Assembly: GCA_002305915.1 (NCBI GenBank)
Contig: DBRJ01000004.1
Span: forward strand, 204,421 to 268,420
Direction: 5' to 3'
Length of the DNA stretch: 64,000 bases
Source: Pelotomaculum sp. UBA1371
GTDB taxonomy: Bacteria; Bacillota; Desulfotomaculia; Desulfotomaculales; Pelotomaculaceae
The notes under the pieces were generated by a model. It was not told the origin of the DNA. It made no database searches and saw only the letters and a list, made by a program, of their open reading frames with translations. Shown here piece by piece: positions 61,010-64,000 of the stretch; position 1 is the stretch's first letter, and each line of letters starts with the position of its first letter. The position numbers and the translations under genes are program-made.

Positions 61010-61786
61010 TTATTTTATAACCAGCCGGCGCACCAAAAAAACAGGGGCGGGTAAAACCACTATCACAGCCACCAGAAGCCACACAAGATCACCGATTAAA
61101 TGAACTCCCGGATTGCCCATAACAAGGTCCCGGGTCAGGTTTACCACGTGATAAAGGGGGCTAATCCAGGCGGCTTGCTGCACAAAGGCAGGCATTCCGG
61201 CAAGAGGGAAAAAAACCCCGGAAAAAAGGAAAAGTGGTGTAATAATTAGAGAAAAAAAGTAATTAAAACTGTCCATATTGGGAACCAGACCGGTCCAGAT
61301 CATGGACAAAGCTCCAAAGAGCAGGCCTGACACTGCCAGCACAGGTGGCACCAGCAAAGCCCACGGGGAAGCAACCAGACCCAGGGCGGCCACTACCAGG
61401 AGAATTACCGTACCGTATAAAACCGACTTAAAAGCTCCATAAATAAGTTCTCCCGCAACCACGTCCTCGATGCTTGCAGGTGTGGCCAGCATGGCATGAT
61501 AAGTCTTTTGATAGGCCATCCGGACAAAGGAGCCGTACGTGCATTCATATGTAGTGGCAAACATAGCCGAAGAAGCGAGCAGACCGGGAGCAAGATAGTA
61601 CAAGTAGGGTACACCTTCCATCTGCTGAACGTAAGCTCCCAGACCAAAGCCGAGGGCTCCGAGGTAGAGTAGCGGTTCAAAAAAATTAAAGCTCAGGCTG
61701 ACCTTCCATGTTTTGCGGTAAACCAGAAGATTCCTCTGGAAAACGCGCCATACCAGAGGTGAAAGGTCAGGCCTCCACAAAGTCAT
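61010..61786 (-). CDS. ABC-2 type transporter permease (NodJ/DrrB-like)
   Basis: Membrane part of an ABC-2 exporter, 258 residues with about six helices. FFEPLLYLGALGFGLGAYVQ, FVRMAYQKTYHAMLATPASIEDVVAGELI and the C-terminal TPLFLFSGVFFPLAGMP signature are typical of NodJ- and drug-type exporters. ATG 61786 is preferred because GGGAGGGGG is seven bases ahead; TTG 61792 is too near that site. It overlaps the end of the ATPase gene by 20 bp, showing coupling. Substrate unknown. Confidence 0.88.
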   Translation of the reverse strand: MTLWRPDLSPLVWRVFQRNLLVYRKTWKVSLSFNFFEPLLYLGALGFGLGAYVQQMEGVPYLYYLAPGLLASSAMFATTYECTYGSFVRMAYQKTYHAMLATPASIEDVVAGELIYGAFKSVLYGTVILLVVAALGLVASPWALLVPPVLAVSGLLFGALSMIWTGLVPNMDSFNYFFSLIITPLFLFSGVFFPLAGMPAFVQQAAWISPLYHVVNLTRDLVMGNPGVHLIGDLVWLLVAVIVVLPAPVFLVRRLVIK

Positions 61787-62705
61787 CCACAAGCCCCCTC
61801 CCGGTTAATTTCAGGAATACATCTTCCAGAGTCGCAGGGCGCAGCGCCTGGTGGGAAAAACGGTCCGACACCGGCCTTAAAGCCTGGATCAGGGCCTGTC
61901 CGTCTGTTGGATAGAGCAGGATCGTATCCCCGACAATCATATGGCCCTTGAGGTAGGCACACCCGTTCTCTAGAATACTGTCCAAAACACCGGTATCCCC
62001 TCTGATTTCCAGCAGGGTTTCACCCACGTGCCTGCCGATCAGGTCCCGGGGTCGCCCATCTTCCAGGATCCGGCCCATGTCAATAATAATCAGGCGGTCG
62101 CATAACTGGACAGCCTCATCCATGTAATGGGTGGTAAGCAGGAGCGTAACCCCGCGCTCCTTGAGGCTCCTTAGGCGCTGCCAGACAAGATGCCTTGCCT
62201 GGGGATCCAGTCCGGTGGTGGGTTCATCCAGTATAAGGATTTCAGGTGAGTTGACCAGAGCCCTGGCGATGGTCAGCCTTCGCTTCATCCCCCCTGAAAG
62301 TGTCTCAACTTTTTTATGCTGATACTCCTCAAGGCCAAAAAAAGCTAATAGTTCTTCCGCTTTTAACTGTGCTTCACGTTTTGAAAGATTAAAAAAACTG
62401 GCGTAGACAAGCAAGTTGCCCATCACTGTCAGTTCGTTATCCAGGTTGTTTTCCTGGGCAACCACGCCAAGCTTTCTTTTGATTTCCCTGGGCTTTTTTT
62501 GTACGTCCAACCCCATGACAGTCAGGGTCCCGGATGTTACCGGTAAAAAACAGTAGATCATTTTTACCGTCGAAGATTTACCGGCACCGTTCGGGCCCAA
62601 TAGGCCGAAGCACTCGCCCTGTCGTACGGAAAAGCTGATGCCCTTAACAACCTCTTTCCCGTTAAACGCTTTAACGAGATCCCTGGCACAAATCACATCT
62701 CTCAT
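61767..62705 (-). CDS. ABC-2 type transporter ATP-binding protein (NodI/DrrA-like)
   Basis: ATPase of the exporter, 312 residues. Walker A GPNGAGKSST (about 37), Q-loop in KLGVVAQENNLDNELTV, signature LSGGMKRRL, Walker B EILILDEPTTGLD and the LLLTTHYMDEAVQLC switch His are all intact. The C-terminal 80 residues are the accessory domain seen in DrrA/NodI, with TLEDVFLKLTGRGLVDD at the end. ATG start at 62705. First gene of the operon (ATPase, permease, hypothetical). Confidence 0.92.
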   Translation of the reverse strand: MRDVICARDLVKAFNGKEVVKGISFSVRQGECFGLLGPNGAGKSSTVKMIYCFLPVTSGTLTVMGLDVQKKPREIKRKLGVVAQENNLDNELTVMGNLLVYASFFNLSKREAQLKAEELLAFFGLEEYQHKKVETLSGGMKRRLTIARALVNSPEILILDEPTTGLDPQARHLVWQRLRSLKERGVTLLLTTHYMDEAVQLCDRLIIIDMGRILEDGRPRDLIGRHVGETLLEIRGDTGVLDSILENGCAYLKGHMIVGDTILLYPTDGQALIQALRPVSDRFSHQALRPATLEDVFLKLTGRGLVDDFVEA

Positions 62706-62951
62706 GCTGCCACCCCCCCCTACTGAGGTATGGGCACATAATACGAGTCTACATGCACACCTTTAGCCTTTTTTTCCTTTATTATTATATCTTCCGCCTC
62801 TTATCAGGTCAAATAACAATACTTTGGCCGGATCATAGCGTAATCATCAGCAGATCTGCGCACTTTCCGGGAAGGATTTCACCGTCCTCAAAAGGATTAA
62901 ATGCTTCTTTGTAGAAAAATTAAACAGTGCTAGAAAGGGGGACAATTGACA

Positions 62952-64000
62952 TTGAAAATTTTTGAATTACATTTAAAATATGCGGCAGATCCGGAACATA
63001 CGGCGTTAAAGTACAACCAGTTAAAAGTATCATATGCGGAACTGGAAAATCAGGTGGAGCACTATGCCAGGTACATAGTTCATCTTGGCTTAAAACCAGG
63101 GGACAGAGTTGCCATCGCTCTCCCCAACTGTCCTGAATTTATTTACAGCTACCTTGGCATTACCCGTGCCGGTGGTGTTGCCGTTCCACTAAACCTTCTC
63201 CAATCACCCCGGGAACTGGCTTTTATGCTTAAGGATGCGGGGACAAATTTTCTTATAACCAGCGAGGCCATAGGACGGCAACTTCAACAGTTACCCGGCC
63301 TTTCCTTGACTCCTGTCATCCTGGATAAAGCATGCCGGGAACAGATTTCATCGGCCAGTCCTGCTGCTTTCCCGGCAATCTGTCCGGATACGGTCTGCAC
63401 CTTTCTTTATACTTCCGGCACAACCGGCCAACCCAAGGCTGTGATGCTGACCCATGCCAACCTGGTTGCAAACGTCATCGCTATGGATAATGTTTCCGAC
63501 TTTGACCGGGATGATAACTTTTTAGCGGTCCTGCCCATGTTTCACAGTTTCGGCTGGGCCACAAGCGTTTTACTGCCCCTTTACCTGGGCTGCGGTATTA
63601 CTATTCTGGACAGGTTTATGCCCAAAGAAGTTCTGCAGGTGCTCGCGGAAGAAAAAGTAACCGTGTTCTGCGGCGTTCCCAGCATGTTCTCTCTGATGCT
63701 CAAGCTTCGGCGCACCCTCCCCTTTCCCCGTTTGAGATATGCTTTCTCCGGGGGCGACTCCATTCCCCCGGAGCATTTAAGAGAATTTGAAAATAAGTTT
63801 AAAATTCCTGTGATTGAAGGATACGGCCTTTCCGAAGCCTCCCCTCTGGTATCCTTAAATCCCATCAAAGGGCTTCGCAAGGCCAAATCCATCGGCATCC
63901 CCCTGCCCGGTGTTGAGGTCAGAATAATTGATGAAGAAAACCGGGACCTGCCCCCCGGTGAGGTGGGAGAACTTCTTGTTAAAGGACCAAATGTTATGCA
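62952..64000 (+). CDS. AMP-dependent acyl-CoA synthetase/ligase, 3' end outside window
   Basis: ATP-dependent activation of a carboxylic acid to its CoA-thioester. About 350 codons are present. Landmarks are FLYTSGTTGQPKAVMLTHANLV (P-loop motif), LPMFHSFGWATSVLLPLYLGC, YAFSGGDSIPPE, IEGYGLSEASPLVSLNP (adenine-binding region) and LPPGEVGELLVKGPNVM just before the edge. This fits the long-chain acyl-CoA synthetase (FadD-like) group. Two TTG starts (62946 and 62952) lie behind AAAGGGGG at 4 and 10 bases; 62952 is used here with low certainty. The C-terminal domain lies outside the window. Confidence 0.88.
   Translation, partial: MKIFELHLKYAADPEHTALKYNQLKVSYAELENQVEHYARYIVHLGLKPGDRVAIALPNCPEFIYSYLGITRAGGVAVPLNLLQSPRELAFMLKDAGTNFLITSEAIGRQLQQLPGLSLTPVILDKACREQISSASPAAFPAICPDTVCTFLYTSGTTGQPKAVMLTHANLVANVIAMDNVSDFDRDDNFLAVLPMFHSFGWATSVLLPLYLGCGITILDRFMPKEVLQVLAEEKVTVFCGVPSMFSLMLKLRRTLPFPRLRYAFSGGDSIPPEHLREFENKFKIPVIEGYGLSEASPLVSLNPIKGLRKAKSIGIPLPGVEVRIIDEENRDLPPGEVGELLVKGPNVM

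Overview
The window looks like chromosomal DNA from a strictly anaerobic, spore-forming, syntrophic propionate oxidiser of the Pelotomaculum / Desulfotomaculum group (class Clostridia). The evidence is a complete methylmalonyl-CoA (mmc) pathway cluster in the gene order known from Pelotomaculum thermopropionicum, a large pyruvate:ferredoxin oxidoreductase right behind it, and Firmicutes housekeeping neighbourhoods (miaB - YlbF/YmcA family - mutS ... mutL ... miaA - hfq - spoVK-like - ynbB-like). Strong AGGAGG ribosome binding sites and frequent TTG/GTG starts fit the same group. The species is inferred, not proven.

Layout. 0-10 kb: end of a cobalamin adenosyltransferase gene, two activase-related iron-sulfur proteins, Hsp20, two Nudix hydrolases, MinC, a LarA-like protein with Asp23, a CitE-like lyase, UspA and small unknown proteins. 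10-25 kb: RNA modification and DNA repair block (miaB, YlbF/YmcA-like, mutS, mutL, a methyltransferase, miaA, hfq), with a hydantoinase-like and a histone-deacetylase-like gene lying between mutS and mutL; then a SpoVK-like ATPase, a YnbB-like PLP enzyme and a LysR regulator. 25-30 kb: a DctS/DctR-type two-component system with an orphan TRAP-type binding protein, then divergent lexA with a textbook operator. 30-47 kb: the core catabolic region. A sigma-54 activator with a Rossmann and a PAS domain is followed by fumarase (2 subunits), succinyl-CoA ligase (2), methylmalonyl-CoA mutase (2), epimerase, three carboxyltransferase-complex subunits, malate dehydrogenase, the 5S carboxyltransferase and PFOR. 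47-52 kb: an accessory stretch with a phospholipase-C-like protein, a Cys-rich small protein, a DUF3231-like protein and two decayed genes (radical SAM, PreA-like). 52-64 kb: topB, two UspA proteins around a diguanylate cyclase, two unknown proteins, glpX, an MFS exporter, an ABC-2 export system and the start of an acyl-CoA synthetase.

How it works together. Propionyl-CoA is carboxylated at the expense of oxaloacetate by a transcarboxylase (12S, 1.3S and 5S parts are here; no membrane decarboxylase subunit is seen). Methylmalonyl-CoA is epimerised and rearranged to succinyl-CoA, which yields ATP and succinate. The succinate dehydrogenase step is not encoded here. Fumarase, malate dehydrogenase and PFOR complete the route to acetyl-CoA and reduced ferredoxin. 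Upstream sit a C4-dicarboxylate sensor set and a sigma-54 activator with a possible NAD(H)-binding domain. I find a near-consensus -24/-12 promoter directly in front of the fumarase genes, which suggests that metabolite and redox sensing control entry into this pathway. The first fumarase gene appears to start with a rare AUA codon.
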